Of a stretch of DNA of 64,000 nt, positions 1 to 9,014 are shown piece by piece. Position 1 is the first letter of the stretch. Every line of letters starts with the position of its first letter. The stretch is from Prolixibacteraceae bacterium (lineage in GTDB: Bacteria; Bacteroidota; Bacteroidia; Bacteroidales; Prolixibacteraceae). A program made the translations under genes and the position numbers. The DNA lies in the NCBI GenBank assembly GCA_025210775.1, contig JAOARB010000015.1, positions 1 through 64,000 on the forward strand. The letters are read 5' to 3'. The notes under the pieces are model-generated. The model ran no database searches, had not been told where the DNA came from, and saw only the letters and a program-made list of their open reading frames with translations.

Positions 1-14
1 CTTCATTTCCTATG

Positions 15-87
<73 letters not shown>

Positions 88-142
88 AAGTATTGTTTGC
101 TACTCTGAAGTGTGACGCCTTTGCACCTCTGCATTTCCTCAG

Positions 143-215
143 TAGCGGAGACAGGACTCGAACCTGCGACCTCCGGGGTATGAGCCCGACGAGCTACCAG
201 CTGCTCTACCCCGCG
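143..215 (-). tRNA. tRNA-Met(CAT), initiator type, copy 2
   Basis: Second tandem initiator tRNA gene, with the same cloverleaf, GGG/CCC anticodon stem and unpaired 1:72 position. U8 is normal. Position 38, the last base of the anticodon loop, is C instead of the A found in copies 1 and 3. No CCA is encoded. Confidence 0.92.
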
Positions 216-271
216 ATGTATTGTTTGCTACTCTGAAGTGTCTCGACTTTAGACCTCTTCATTTCTCTGTG

Positions 272-344
<73 letters not shown>

Positions 345-438
345 ATATTGCGGTTGCAAATATAGGACAATTAAATAGTTTGACAAGCTTTTCTTTCATA
401 TTTTTCATATTTTTCTCATCTTGTCACCATATTTATAA

Positions 439-1389
439 ATGTTTACTACAGAGGAAACAACTATAAACGATGAAATTCTATTAACTTTGCAAGATAATGA
501 CAGGTTTGAATTTATGAACGATACAAACAATAAAGCACCGAAGAAACTTAGAGAAAGGTTAAAAGACCACTATAGGGTAGTCGTATACCATGACATCACC
601 TATCATGCGGTTCGTCAACTTCGTTTTAGTTTAAGGCGATTCTATTTGATGCTAATTTTACTTATCATCCTTATTTCGTCGGCTTCTATAGCCTTGGTAG
701 CATTTACTCCAATACGAGAACTTATTCCAGGTTTCCCATCTAGTGATTTAAGAAACAACATCATTAAGAATGCTCTTGCAGTAGATTCCCTTGAACATGA
801 GATCGAAATTCGCGATAAATATTTTCGTGATTTTAGACGAATGTTAGCAGGAGATGATCCTATCGAAGTTGCCCACAGTAAAATAGACACTGTAGTTAAG
901 ATTGAAGATATTCAGTTTAAGAAATTCAATCACGACTCTATATTTAAGGAGAAGATAAAAGAAGATAAAGAAAATCTTTCATATAAAGATTCTCAAAGCA
1001 GTCATCGTGTAATGGGAAGTGTTTTACTTTTTTCTCCTCTAAAAGGGAAAGTTAAAGCACCATATGATATTCATAAACATCACTATGGAGTCACACTTAC
1101 AGCAGCCAAAGGATCTACGATATTCGCTACACTAGATGGAACAGTAGTATTCTCAGGTTATACGATGGATGCCAAATATGTAATTCAAGTACAACATGAC
1201 AACAACATTATATCGGTATATCGACATAGTGAAGAGTTATTAAAACATGTTGGAGATAAGGTTAGAGCAGGAGAGGCTATAGCCATTATCGGAGACGGCA
1301 AGACAAAAAAAGATTTACCATATATGGATTTCGAACTTTGGTATAAAGGGGTGGCAGTTGATCCTCAGCTATATATCCATTTCGAATAG
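439..1389 (+). CDS. Membrane-anchored LytM/M23-fold protein, catalytically degenerate
   Basis: The protein has a cytoplasmic N-terminal segment, one transmembrane helix at about residues 69-91, a charged linker, and a C-terminal LytM (peptidase M23) fold at about residues 200-316. M23 metallopeptidases cut peptidoglycan cross-bridges using the HxxxD and HLH zinc motifs. Here the first motif reads HYGVT, with the Asp lost. The second reads YMDFE where HLHFE is expected. Zinc catalysis is therefore unlikely, and a binding or activator role, as in degenerate LytM factors such as EnvC or NlpD, is inferred. It precedes dxr. An internal ATG at 514 (residue 26) is an alternative start and may be the real one, because the family-like part (KLRERLKDHYRVVVYHD) begins just after it. 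Confidence 0.8.
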   Translation: MFTTEETTINDEILLTLQDNDRFEFMNDTNNKAPKKLRERLKDHYRVVVYHDITYHAVRQLRFSLRRFYLMLILLIILISSASIALVAFTPIRELIPGFPSSDLRNNIIKNALAVDSLEHEIEIRDKYFRDFRRMLAGDDPIEVAHSKIDTVVKIEDIQFKKFNHDSIFKEKIKEDKENLSYKDSQSSHRVMGSVLLFSPLKGKVKAPYDIHKHHYGVTLTAAKGSTIFATLDGTVVFSGYTMDAKYVIQVQHDNNIISVYRHSEELLKHVGDKVRAGEAIAIIGDGKTKKDLPYMDFELWYKGVAVDPQLYIHFE

Positions 1390-1422
1390 TATATGAAAAT
1401 TCACTGAAATAAATTATTTAAA

Positions 1423-2592
1423 GTGACCGCTAAAAAAAGACTAGCAATATTAGGTTCTACAGGATCCATCGGGACCCAAACACTAGAGGTAGTAGACCAG
1501 CATCCAGAGAAATTCGAAGTAGAAGTTCTAACAGCAAACAACAGCACAGATCTGCTAATAGCACAAGCTATTAAATACAAGCCTAACTGTGTCGTTATTG
1601 CGAACGAAAAGAAATACAAAGAAGTAGACGATGCACTCTTCTCATACGACATTAAAGTTTATGCGGGAGCACAAGCATTGGAGCAAGTAGTACAGATGGA
1701 TTCCATCGACATTGTAGTTACTGCTATGGTGGGTTATGCAGGACTACTTCCTACGATCAAAGCTATTGAAGCCAAGAAACCTATTGCTCTAGCAAACAAA
1801 GAAACATTGGTAGTAGCAGGAGATTTAATCAAAGAGAAAGTACAAGAACACCACGTAGCCATTCTACCTGTTGACTCGGAGCATTCAGCTATATTCCAAT
1901 GTCTTACAGGAGAACAGCTAAATCCTATTGAGAAGATCTATCTTACTTGTTCTGGAGGTCCTTTCCTTGGAAGAACCAGAGATCAATTAAAAAATGTTAC
2001 AGCAAAGGATGCACTAAAACACCCTAACTGGGATATGGGAGCCAAAATCTCTATTGACTCGGCCACCATGATGAACAAAGGTTTTGAGGTGATAGAAGCC
2101 AAATGGCTCTTTGACCTTACTCCAGATCAAATCAAAGTGATCGTTCATCCTCAGAGTATTGTACATTCTTTGGTTCAATTTGAAGATGGATCAATGAAAG
2201 CACAGATGGGGCTTCCAGACATGCGACTTCCAATACAATATGCTTTAACTTATCCAGAAAGATACCCAACGAACTTCGATCGTTTTAACTTTATGGATTA
2301 CCCTAACTTATCATTTTCAGCACCGGATATGGAAACATTCTCCAACCTTCGTTTGGCCTTCCAAGCGATGGAACAAGGAGGAAACAAAGCATGTGCTTTA
2401 AATGCGGCTAATGAAGTGGGAGTAAGGGCATTCCTACAAAATGAAATCAGTTTCTTAGGGATGGCTCAACTCAATGAGCAAGTGATGGAAAAAATTTCTT
2501 ATATTGCCAAACCAAGCCTTGAAGACTATATTGAAACAGACAAAGCTTCAAGAGAGATGGCAATCGATATCATAAAAAATACAACATTATAA
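1423..2592 (+). CDS. dxr: 1-deoxy-D-xylulose 5-phosphate reductoisomerase
   Basis: Cytosolic enzyme of the MEP isoprenoid pathway. It converts 1-deoxy-D-xylulose 5-phosphate to 2-C-methyl-D-erythritol 4-phosphate using NADPH and a divalent metal. The N-terminal dinucleotide-binding motif GSTGSIG is at residues 11-17. The metal-binding stretch VDSEHSAIFQC and the substrate-loop region NWDMGAKISIDSATMMNKGFE are intact. At 389 residues it has normal family length. Translation starts at GTG 1423, since no ATG is suitably placed and the family begins just before the Rossmann motif. The rseP start lies 3 bp after the stop, so the two are probably co-transcribed. Confidence 0.96.
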   Translation: MTAKKRLAILGSTGSIGTQTLEVVDQHPEKFEVEVLTANNSTDLLIAQAIKYKPNCVVIANEKKYKEVDDALFSYDIKVYAGAQALEQVVQMDSIDIVVTAMVGYAGLLPTIKAIEAKKPIALANKETLVVAGDLIKEKVQEHHVAILPVDSEHSAIFQCLTGEQLNPIEKIYLTCSGGPFLGRTRDQLKNVTAKDALKHPNWDMGAKISIDSATMMNKGFEVIEAKWLFDLTPDQIKVIVHPQSIVHSLVQFEDGSMKAQMGLPDMRLPIQYALTYPERYPTNFDRFNFMDYPNLSFSAPDMETFSNLRLAFQAMEQGGNKACALNAANEVGVRAFLQNEISFLGMAQLNEQVMEKISYIAKPSLEDYIETDKASREMAIDIIKNTTL

Positions 2593-2595
2593 AAT

Positions 2596-3918
2596 ATGGA
2601 AATATTTGTAAAAGTCATACAACTCATTCTGAGCCTTTCAATTCTTGTAATCATACACGAAGTCGGGCACTTTATGTTTGCAAAACTATTTAAATGTAGG
2701 GTAGAAAAATTTTATCTTTTCTTCGATCCATATTTTTCTCTATACAAAAAACAAGTTGGTGAAACAGAATACGGTGTAGGATGGTTGCCTCTTGGTGGAT
2801 ACGTAAAGATCTCTGGTATGATCGACGAATCTATGGATAAAGAGCAACTTAAACAAGAGCCACAACCTTGGGAATTTAGATCTAAACCAGCATGGCAACG
2901 TCTTCTTATTATGATTGGCGGAGTGATGAACAATGTTATTCTAGCTTGTATCATCTACACAGGTATCAGCTTCGTATGGGGAGACAGTTATCTTCCAAAC
3001 AAAAATCTAACATACGGTGTTCAGGTATCAGAAGTGGCACAAAAAGCAGGGTTACAGGATGGAGATAAGATTGTTTCTATCGATGGTGTTGCTATAGATC
3101 GTTTCTCTGACATCACTAAAAAGATCTTACTAGAAGATGCCCAAACCATAACGGTTACACGTGATCAAGAACAACTAAAACTGAATATCCCAGAAGGAAC
3201 AGTTGCAGAATTGGTTTCATCAAAAACCTCTTTTGTTTACCCTAGAATGCCATTTAATGGTAAAGTTCTTAATTTCTCTAAAGGATCACCTGCGAGAAAT
3301 GCTGGAGTAAATATCAAAGATAGCGTGGTCGCTTTAGATGGTCAAAAATTCGCTTATTACGACCAAGCAGTGAAATACATTGAATCTAAAGCGGGACAAG
3401 ATGTAGCATTGACCTTTAATCACAAAGGAGAGGTAAAAAACACCACAGTAACCATCAGCGAAGGTGGCAAACTGGGAGTATACTACCAACCACATCAATT
3501 TAAATTCGAACAGATACACTACTCTTTCCTTCAGTCTATCCCTCGTGGTATTCAAAAAGGGAAAGCAACCATTGTCAACTATCTTAAACAACTTAAGTTG
3601 ATGGGAGATCCTGACACAGGAGCCTACAAGAGTGTCGGTGGTTTTATCTCTATTGGTAAAATCTTCCCTGGAACATGGGACTGGTATAGTTTCTGGAGTA
3701 TGACAGCCCTTCTTTCGGTTGTTCTAGCTGTAATGAACATTCTACCTATTCCAGCGTTAGATGGTGGACACGTGATGTTCTTAATGTACGAAATTATCAC
3801 TCGTCGTAAGCCTAGTGAGAAATTTCTTGAATATGCTCAAACTATTGGTATGTTCCTTCTTTTTGGTCTACTATTGTATGCCAACGGAAACGACATTATC
3901 AAACTAATTTTCAAATAA
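2596..3918 (+). CDS. rseP: RIP-type site-2 zinc metalloprotease RseP
   Basis: Intramembrane protease of the S2P family that cleaves membrane-spanning anti-sigma factors or signal peptides inside the inner membrane. The zinc motif HEVGH is at residues 21-25 in the first transmembrane helix. The second conserved motif, LDGGH, is at about 388-392 in a C-terminal helix. Two PDZ-like segments lie between them, near residues 140-200 and 230-295. At 440 residues it is typical for the Bacteroidota form with two PDZ domains. It follows dxr directly, and tatA follows 29 bp later. Confidence 0.95.
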   Translation: MEIFVKVIQLILSLSILVIIHEVGHFMFAKLFKCRVEKFYLFFDPYFSLYKKQVGETEYGVGWLPLGGYVKISGMIDESMDKEQLKQEPQPWEFRSKPAWQRLLIMIGGVMNNVILACIIYTGISFVWGDSYLPNKNLTYGVQVSEVAQKAGLQDGDKIVSIDGVAIDRFSDITKKILLEDAQTITVTRDQEQLKLNIPEGTVAELVSSKTSFVYPRMPFNGKVLNFSKGSPARNAGVNIKDSVVALDGQKFAYYDQAVKYIESKAGQDVALTFNHKGEVKNTTVTISEGGKLGVYYQPHQFKFEQIHYSFLQSIPRGIQKGKATIVNYLKQLKLMGDPDTGAYKSVGGFISIGKIFPGTWDWYSFWSMTALLSVVLAVMNILPIPALDGGHVMFLMYEIITRRKPSEKFLEYAQTIGMFLLFGLLLYANGNDIIKLIFK

Positions 3919-3947
3919 ACACTGAGTAGCACACACTAAATACTATT

Positions 3948-4139
3948 ATGATGAATCTTGGAGTAATACTAGGAATGTTTGGTGGACAAGAAATTATCTT
4001 GGTTCTCATCATTGTTGTTATTCTTTTTGGAGGAAAGAAAATCCCAGAACTAATGAAAGGGGTTGGAAAAGGGTTGAAAGAGTTTAAAAAAGAGACCAAA
4101 GACGACGAGACCGAAAAGAAAGAAGACGAGAAAAAATAA
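3948..4139 (+). CDS. tatA: Sec-independent (Tat) translocase subunit TatA/E
   Basis: A 63-residue protein with the TatA layout. A short N-terminal transmembrane helix at about residues 15-28 is followed by [22 protein letters not shown], the conserved Phe-Gly hinge and amphipathic helix. A highly charged Lys/Glu/Asp tail ends the protein. It would form the pore-like component of the twin-arginine pathway for folded proteins. The first two codons are both ATG, so translation could begin at either. A strong terminator follows and ends the dxr-rseP-tatA group. tatC is not in this window. Confidence 0.92.
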   Translation: MMNLGVILGMFGGQEIILVLIIVVILFGGKKIPELMKGVGKGLKEFKKETKDDETEKKEDEKK

Positions 4140-4167
4140 CCATAGAGCAATCTATGAGAAAAAAAGT

Positions 4168-4193
4168 GATCCTTTTACGGATCCTTTTTTTTT
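4168..4193 (+). terminator. Rho-independent terminator after tatA
   Basis: GATCC (4168-4172) pairs with GGATC (4179-4183) across a 6-nt loop and is followed by nine T. The preceding A-run can extend the stem. It lies 29 bp after the tatA stop. Confidence 0.85.
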
Positions 4194-4251
4194 GCTATAT
4201 TTATAAGGAATCACTTTAAAATTAGAGTTTTACCATCATATCCTACTTGTT

Positions 4252-5331
4252 ATGAAAAACAAAAAAACACTTCATCTTATCACTTTACTGTGCCTAATCC
4301 TAGGCTTTACATCTTGTAAAGACAGTGGTAAGAAATTGATGAAAAATGCAACAGGTAAACCTGGAAGTTTAATTGTAGTAGTCCCAGACAAGCTATGGGA
4401 AAGTCAAGCTGGTAAAGAAATTCGTAGCTTCCTTGCACAGCCAGTTCCATCACTACCACAAGATGAACCGATGTTAGATGTGATTAACATACCAATAGAA
4501 GGATTTACAGATATCTTTAAAACGACACGTAACATTCTAATGGTTCAGGTAAACAGCCAAATCAAGAAAGAACAAGTTATTTATAGCAAGGATTTATGGT
4601 CATCACCACAAACCGTTGTACGTATTAAAGCTAGCTCACAAGAGGCACTGATCGCACTTTTCCATAAACATGAAAAGAAAATACTTAGCTACTATCTATC
4701 TGCGGAAAACAAGATTCTTATGGATACGTATAAGAAAAACACTTTCCGCGATAAAGCAGCTGGAAACCACCTACTAGAGAAATTCAATATCAATATGAAT
4801 TTTCCTAAAGGTTTTAGCATCGCTTTAGACAAGCCTAATTTTAGTTGGATACGTTTCGAAGCTCGTGAAACAAGCCAAGGAGTATTTGTTTGGTCCATGC
4901 CTTACGAAAATGAAGATCAATTTCAAGTAGAAAATCTTATTGCTGTACGTGACTCAATGCTTAAGACCTACGTTGAAGGGCCTGCACCTAAATCATATAT
5001 GGCTACAGTAAAAGATATAAAAACATTAAACCGCACCTTTAAACAAAACAACAACTACGCAGTAGAACTACGTGGTCTTTGGAAAGTAGAAGGTGACTTT
5101 ATGGGTGGACCATGGGTAAGTATTTCGGTTCTAGACGTAATAAAGAAACGAATTATCACTGTTGATGGTTATATCTATTCACCAAAATACGACAAACGCA
5201 ATCTTCTAAGACAAGTAGAAGCGACCCTTCGTTCGGTTTCATTCCCTTATCAAAAAGATATAGATAAGGCCAACAAAAAAATCGAATCGATACCGATGGA
5301 TATCACCGTAAAACCATCGAACGGGAAATAG
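4252..5331 (+). CDS. DUF4837-like lipoprotein
   Basis: A 359-residue predicted lipoprotein. It has an N-terminal signal peptide with a lipobox ending in FTSC (Cys22), then a mixed alpha/beta region. I recognise the overall pattern (PGSLIVVVPDKLWES near residues 36-50, and GDFMGGPWVS near residue 280) as the Bacteroidota DUF4837 family, whose function is unknown. It is probably exported and attached to a membrane. It is flanked by terminators on both sides, so it is likely monocistronic. The family name comes from pattern memory, not a search. Confidence 0.75.
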   Translation: MKNKKTLHLITLLCLILGFTSCKDSGKKLMKNATGKPGSLIVVVPDKLWESQAGKEIRSFLAQPVPSLPQDEPMLDVINIPIEGFTDIFKTTRNILMVQVNSQIKKEQVIYSKDLWSSPQTVVRIKASSQEALIALFHKHEKKILSYYLSAENKILMDTYKKNTFRDKAAGNHLLEKFNINMNFPKGFSIALDKPNFSWIRFEARETSQGVFVWSMPYENEDQFQVENLIAVRDSMLKTYVEGPAPKSYMATVKDIKTLNRTFKQNNNYAVELRGLWKVEGDFMGGPWVSISVLDVIKKRIITVDGYIYSPKYDKRNLLRQVEATLRSVSFPYQKDIDKANKKIESIPMDITVKPSNGK

Positions 5332-5356
5332 AACAACAGGTCTATTCACTTGATAA

Positions 5357-5393
5357 GAAAGACGAATCTACATTTAGGTTCGTCTTTCTTTTT
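5357..5393 (+). terminator. Rho-independent terminator after the DUF4837-like gene
   Basis: A perfect 10-bp stem, GAAAGACGAA (5357-5366) with TTCGTCTTTC (5379-5388), has a 12-nt loop and is followed by TTTTT. Confidence 0.85.
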
Positions 5394-5760
5394 ATCTACC
5401 AATGTCTCAATCTATATTACCACTATTAGTTCACCTATACCATACGTTACAATACTCTGAACTAAAGAGTAACAGATCATTTTAGTCGAGTGAGGAATAT
5501 CGATTGATCTATACAAGGAACCGTATCTCTTCTATTTTACAAGAAATATCACCAAAGGGGGAGGTGACACCAAACACAACCGATACAACTATATATAAAC
5601 CTCTTAGAAACAAATACAGTCGAAACAAACAGAACCATCTTCGCTTGAAATAGGAAAAACAATTTCTTTATTCTTCAAAGCAAGATAAACCTTATCTATA
5701 CTCATTGGTTTTATTTATATCGTTACTATTCTCAAATACCGAACAATAAAAGAGACAACT
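5394..5760. other. Intergenic region without recognisable gene
   Basis: About 370 bp of AT-rich sequence. No open frame, RNA gene or repeat was recognised. It presumably carries the promoter of the following gene, but no convincing TAnnTTTG element was found. Confidence 0.5.
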
Positions 5761-6561
5761 ATGAAAACATATAAAACCAAAATAGCACTACTTACAATAG
5801 CATTTTGTTTTTCCTTCAAAACAATGGCAACTTCCTACAAAATCCCCAATGTTGTTGTAGCAAATCCTGATTCTGTATGGGTGATTGAAAACATCCAAGA
5901 AGGCATCTATAATGCTTATATACAATCAATCATTTCAAAAACGAGCATTGCATTAGATAGCATTGACACCCAACTAGAAGAGGTGCAGTCAAAGAAAAAT
6001 CAAGATATCATCACCTATTGGCAAGGATATCTACAATACTATACTTCTATCTATTACCTCAAAAGTGGAGATAAAAAATATGCCGGTAAGGTTATAGAAA
6101 AAGGGATAAGTGCCGTTAAAGAGATAAAAGGCAAAGACTCTGAAGATTATGCCCTGCTCTCGTTAATGAGAAGCTTTAGCATACAGTTTAAAGGAGATGA
6201 TGCTCCAGTAGCAGCTAAAGAGATGAAGCAGTATGCAGAAAAGGCAATAACCTTAGATTCAACCAATTTAAGGGCTCAATACGTATTTGCCAGCTACGAC
6301 TTTAATACCCCTAAAAAGTATGATGGGAAACAAAAAACAGAGAAACATTTACTAAAAGCAATATCTCTACCCATACAAAAGATAAATAGTATCTATCTTC
6401 CCTCATGGGGCAAAGAAGAAGCCTATGAATTATTGATAATCTACTATCTGGATCAGGATGACAAAACCAATGCACTAAAATACTATGTAGAAGCGATAAA
6501 GGTATTTCCACAAAGTTTTGCACTAAAACAGCTATCTAAGGAATTTAATTTTGACGAGTAG
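5761..6561 (+). CDS. Exported tetratricopeptide-like helical protein
   Basis: A 266-residue protein with an N-terminal signal peptide (about residues 1-23, ending near TMATS). The rest is mostly helical and contains TPR-like segments: KYAGKVIEKGISAVKEI near 107, QYAEKAITLDSTNLRAQYVFASYDF near 158, and the C-terminal NALKYYVEAIKVFPQSFALKQLSKEF. These suggest a periplasmic protein-interaction or scaffold role. It stands alone between an upstream gap and the convergent dps gene. No specific function is recognised. Confidence 0.7.
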   Translation: MKTYKTKIALLTIAFCFSFKTMATSYKIPNVVVANPDSVWVIENIQEGIYNAYIQSIISKTSIALDSIDTQLEEVQSKKNQDIITYWQGYLQYYTSIYYLKSGDKKYAGKVIEKGISAVKEIKGKDSEDYALLSLMRSFSIQFKGDDAPVAAKEMKQYAEKAITLDSTNLRAQYVFASYDFNTPKKYDGKQKTEKHLLKAISLPIQKINSIYLPSWGKEEAYELLIIYYLDQDDKTNALKYYVEAIKVFPQSFALKQLSKEFNFDE

Positions 6562-6648
6562 GCCTAATCATTTCACGCCATATAAGTTGTCATTTATGAC
6601 CTTATCATCTTATTGCGAGACGAGGTCTTATTTCGCACGAATCAAAGC

Positions 6649-6684
6649 AAAAAAAAGGAGATATTTATCAACAAACATCTCCTT
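6649..6684 (-). terminator. Rho-independent terminator after dps
   Basis: Read on the minus strand, AAGGAGAT (6677-6684) pairs with ATCTCCTT (6655-6662) and runs into eight T. It lies just downstream of the dps stop. Confidence 0.8.
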
Positions 6685-6711
6685 CAAAATCAAAATATAA
6701 TACGAAAATTA

Positions 6712-7176
6712 TTAACCCAAAAATGCAGTGTACATCCAAACTAATTTTTCTTGTTCTCTAATATAATCACTCATCAAAGCATTGGTTCCTTCATCGCCAT
6801 ATTGATCACTTAGATCAAGAAGAACACGTTGTTTACGAATCAATATCTCAAACGAATCTAATACTGAATTTACAGTCGAATGAGCATCATTAAGCCCCTC
6901 TTGTTCTTTGATTTCAGACAACTCAAGGTATTTAGTGAAAGTATGCGCTGGCTCTTCACCGAGAGTAAGGATTCTTTCAGCAATCTCATCTACTTTTAAT
7001 AAGGTTTCGTCATATAGTTCTTCAAATTTAGCATGTAATTCAAAGAATTTCTCTCCTTTAATATTCCAATGGAAAGCTCGAAGATTCATATAAAACAATT
7101 GGTAGTTTGCCAATAGATCATTTAGTTGTTTTGCCAATTGTTGTGCTTCTGTCTTGTCTAATCCTATTCTATTCAT
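6712..7176 (-). CDS. dps: Dps-family ferritin-like DNA-protection protein
   Basis: A 154-residue four-helix-bundle protein. Dps oligomers oxidise Fe(II) with hydrogen peroxide and store the iron, protecting DNA in stress or stationary phase. The ferroxidase segment FHWNIKGEKFFELHAKFEELYDE, with the conserved His, Asp and Glu ligands, lies near residues 35-57. The longer open frame begins at 7230. The ATG at 7176 was chosen because the family starts there and because a promoter at 7204-7235 would put the transcript start at about 7197, downstream of the longer start. Confidence 0.93.
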   Translation of the reverse strand: MNRIGLDKTEAQQLAKQLNDLLANYQLFYMNLRAFHWNIKGEKFFELHAKFEELYDETLLKVDEIAERILTLGEEPAHTFTKYLELSEIKEQEGLNDAHSTVNSVLDSFEILIRKQRVLLDLSDQYGDEGTNALMSDYIREQEKLVWMYTAFLG

Positions 7177-7203
7177 GATGTTCTTGTTTTTATTTTTCTG
7201 ACA

Positions 7204-7235
7204 CAAACATACATCATAACACACTGACAATCAAA
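7204..7235 (-). promoter_or_regulatory. Bacteroidota-type promoter of dps
   Basis: On the minus strand, TTTG (7232-7235) is separated by exactly 20 nt from TATGTTTG (7204-7211). This matches the TTTG-N19-21-TAnnTTTG consensus of the Bacteroidota primary sigma factor. It is the best promoter match I found in the window. Confidence 0.75.
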
Positions 7236-7497
7236 TCAATAGTTTTTATGTCCTCATAGATAAAATTAATATCCATAAAAAAGAGTTACACTAAATCATT
7301 GATTTTAAGCAAGGAGAGATACTGAGGAACAACACAACTACAATGATAATCGTTTTTATTATCCGCTATAGAAATATCTAAAATGTAGTACAATGAAAGA
7401 TAAAACATTTCTAGAACATTACTTCCGATAGAACACTCCATTCGTCATAGTCAAATAATAGACACCCCTATTTTAACACTGTTTTTTTTAGGTATTT

Positions 7498-7634
7498 ACT
7501 TCACTTCAAGTTCATATCAACTTCATTCTAGAGTATATTTAATATAACGTATAAGTGAACATGATATGAAGTTGATATGAACTTGAAGTGAAGTTGATAT
7601 GAATTTGAGCTGAATTTAAGCACTTCTTGAACAT
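7498..7634. repeat. Intergenic inverted/tandem repeat, family A copy 1
   Basis: A 29-bp perfect inverted repeat (7498-7526 against 7566-7594) encloses a 39-bp spacer. The right arm continues as variants of a roughly 11-12 bp unit (ATGAAGTTGAT, ATGAACTTGA, ATGAATTTGA). A second copy of the family lies at 54236-54360. The shared right flank contains GAATTTAAG and, further on, AACATAATGA. There is no coding potential and no T-run, so this is not an ordinary terminator. Confidence 0.8.
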
Positions 7635-7796
7635 AATGAGGCTTAAATAAAAATCCTTGAGAATGTGTTCAAATATTGGATAATGGTAGGAATCTTAAGC
7701 AAAAACGAAGGGACTAAGATGGCTAGAATATAGTAGGAAATTATGATAGAATAATTCTAATCTTTAACTATAAAAAGAAGAAAAATGAAAGGAATT
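7635..7796. other. Intergenic region between repeat and mqnC terminator
   Basis: Together with 7231-7497 this makes up the rest of the 614-bp dps-mqnC gap. Apart from the family A repeat and the mqnC hairpin I see no gene or RNA here. Confidence 0.5.
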
Positions 7797-7837
7797 AAAT
7801 ACGGTGGATCATATGAAAAACAATAGCCACCGTATTT
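7796..7837 (-). terminator. Hairpin downstream of mqnC, likely terminator
   Basis: An 11-bp perfect stem, AAATACGGTGG (7797-7807) with CCACCGTATTT (7827-7837), lies 8 bp past the mqnC stop. The T-rich stretch on the minus strand is short (TTTAATT), so efficiency is uncertain. Confidence 0.65.
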
Positions 7838-7844
7838 AACTCTA

Positions 7845-8957
7845 TTATATTAATGAATCCACCCCTTTCGGAAGTGAAACATAGTCGTATGCTTGATTTC
7901 TCAATTGAGGAATAAATCCCGCCTCAATAATTGCTTTTTGAATGCCTTCAGCATCCATCTGATAGTTGGCACCTGCAGAAGAAACTACATTCTCTTCAAT
8001 CATAATCGATCCCATATCGTTAGCTCCTGCATGCAAACAAGCTTGTGCCGTCGCTTTTCCTACGGTCAACCAAGAAGCTTGTATGTTGGGTACATTATTT
8101 AGAAGGATACGACTCATCGCAATCAAACGTACATAGGCAGAAGGAGTAATCGGCTTACACTCATGTTCCTCAGCCAAACGTGTTCCTTCGGTGTAGACAG
8201 TCCAAGGAATAAAAGCAGTGAATCCATCACTTCCTTCAGGACGTTCTTCTTGTAATTGACGAAGTTTAAGAAGATGTTCTACACGTTCTTCTAGGGTTTC
8301 AATATGTCCAAACATCATGGTTGCAGAAGTCACCATATTCAATTTATGGGCATCACGCATCACATCCAACCATTGTTGTGCAGTGGCTTTACCAGGTGAA
8401 AGAGCCTTACGTACCCTATCAGATAATATCTCAGCACCAGCACCAGGAAGGCTATCTAGTCCTGCCTTCATCAAACGAACCAAAGTATCATGATAAGATA
8501 AGCGACTTTTTCTGGCAATATGATGGATCTCTGGAGGTCCTAAAGCATGTAGCTTGACATTAGGGAAACGTTCTTTTAAAGAGGAGAAAAGGTCTTCATA
8601 GAATTCAATTCCATACTGAGGATGCATTCCTCCTTGAAGCAGTAATTGATTTCCGCCTCTTTTCAACATCGTTTCAATCTTCTCCACATACTCTTCAAAA
8701 GTTGTAGTAAAGATATCCTGATCTTTAACCTTACGGTGAAAATTACAGAAAGAGCAATTAGAAATACAAACATTCGTAATGTTTACATTTCTGTCAATAA
8801 TCCATGTCACTTTCTGATCATTACGATATTTCTTTCGTATCTCATTTGCAATATAGCTAAGCTCACTCAAGGGGCTATTTTCATATAGAAACACCCCCTC
8901 TTCAGAAGTAAGAGGTTTTAAAGAAAGAGCTTTCTTATATATTGATATTCTATCCAT
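7845..8957 (-). CDS. mqnC: Cyclic dehypoxanthinyl futalosine synthase (MqnC)
   Basis: Radical SAM enzyme of the futalosine pathway to menaquinone. It cyclises dehypoxanthinyl futalosine, with an electron bifurcating on a [4Fe-4S] cluster. The cluster ligands C64, C68 and C71 form the Cx3Cx2C motif (CISNCSFC). The downstream stretches LLLQGGMHP, SLPGAGAEIL and ASWLTVGKATAQACLHAGANDMG are typical of MqnC and its relatives. At 370 residues it has normal length. No other mqn genes are in the window. The paralogue MqnE shares the fold, but the AGANDMG...EENVVSSAG pattern fits MqnC better. Confidence 0.9.
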   Translation of the reverse strand: MDRISIYKKALSLKPLTSEEGVFLYENSPLSELSYIANEIRKKYRNDQKVTWIIDRNVNITNVCISNCSFCNFHRKVKDQDIFTTTFEEYVEKIETMLKRGGNQLLLQGGMHPQYGIEFYEDLFSSLKERFPNVKLHALGPPEIHHIARKSRLSYHDTLVRLMKAGLDSLPGAGAEILSDRVRKALSPGKATAQQWLDVMRDAHKLNMVTSATMMFGHIETLEERVEHLLKLRQLQEERPEGSDGFTAFIPWTVYTEGTRLAEEHECKPITPSAYVRLIAMSRILLNNVPNIQASWLTVGKATAQACLHAGANDMGSIMIEENVVSSAGANYQMDAEGIQKAIIEAGFIPQLRNQAYDYVSLPKGVDSLI

Positions 8958-9006
8958 AATCTTAACCTATTTTTTTCTTGAAACAATCTATAGTTCCATT
9001 GATTGC

Positions 9007-9014
9007 CAAATGTA
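9007..9014 (-). promoter_or_regulatory. Candidate -7 element for mqnC
   Basis: TACATTTG on the minus strand matches TAnnTTTG and lies 50 bp upstream of the mqnC ATG. No good -33 TTTG is correctly spaced, so this is tentative. Confidence 0.4.
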
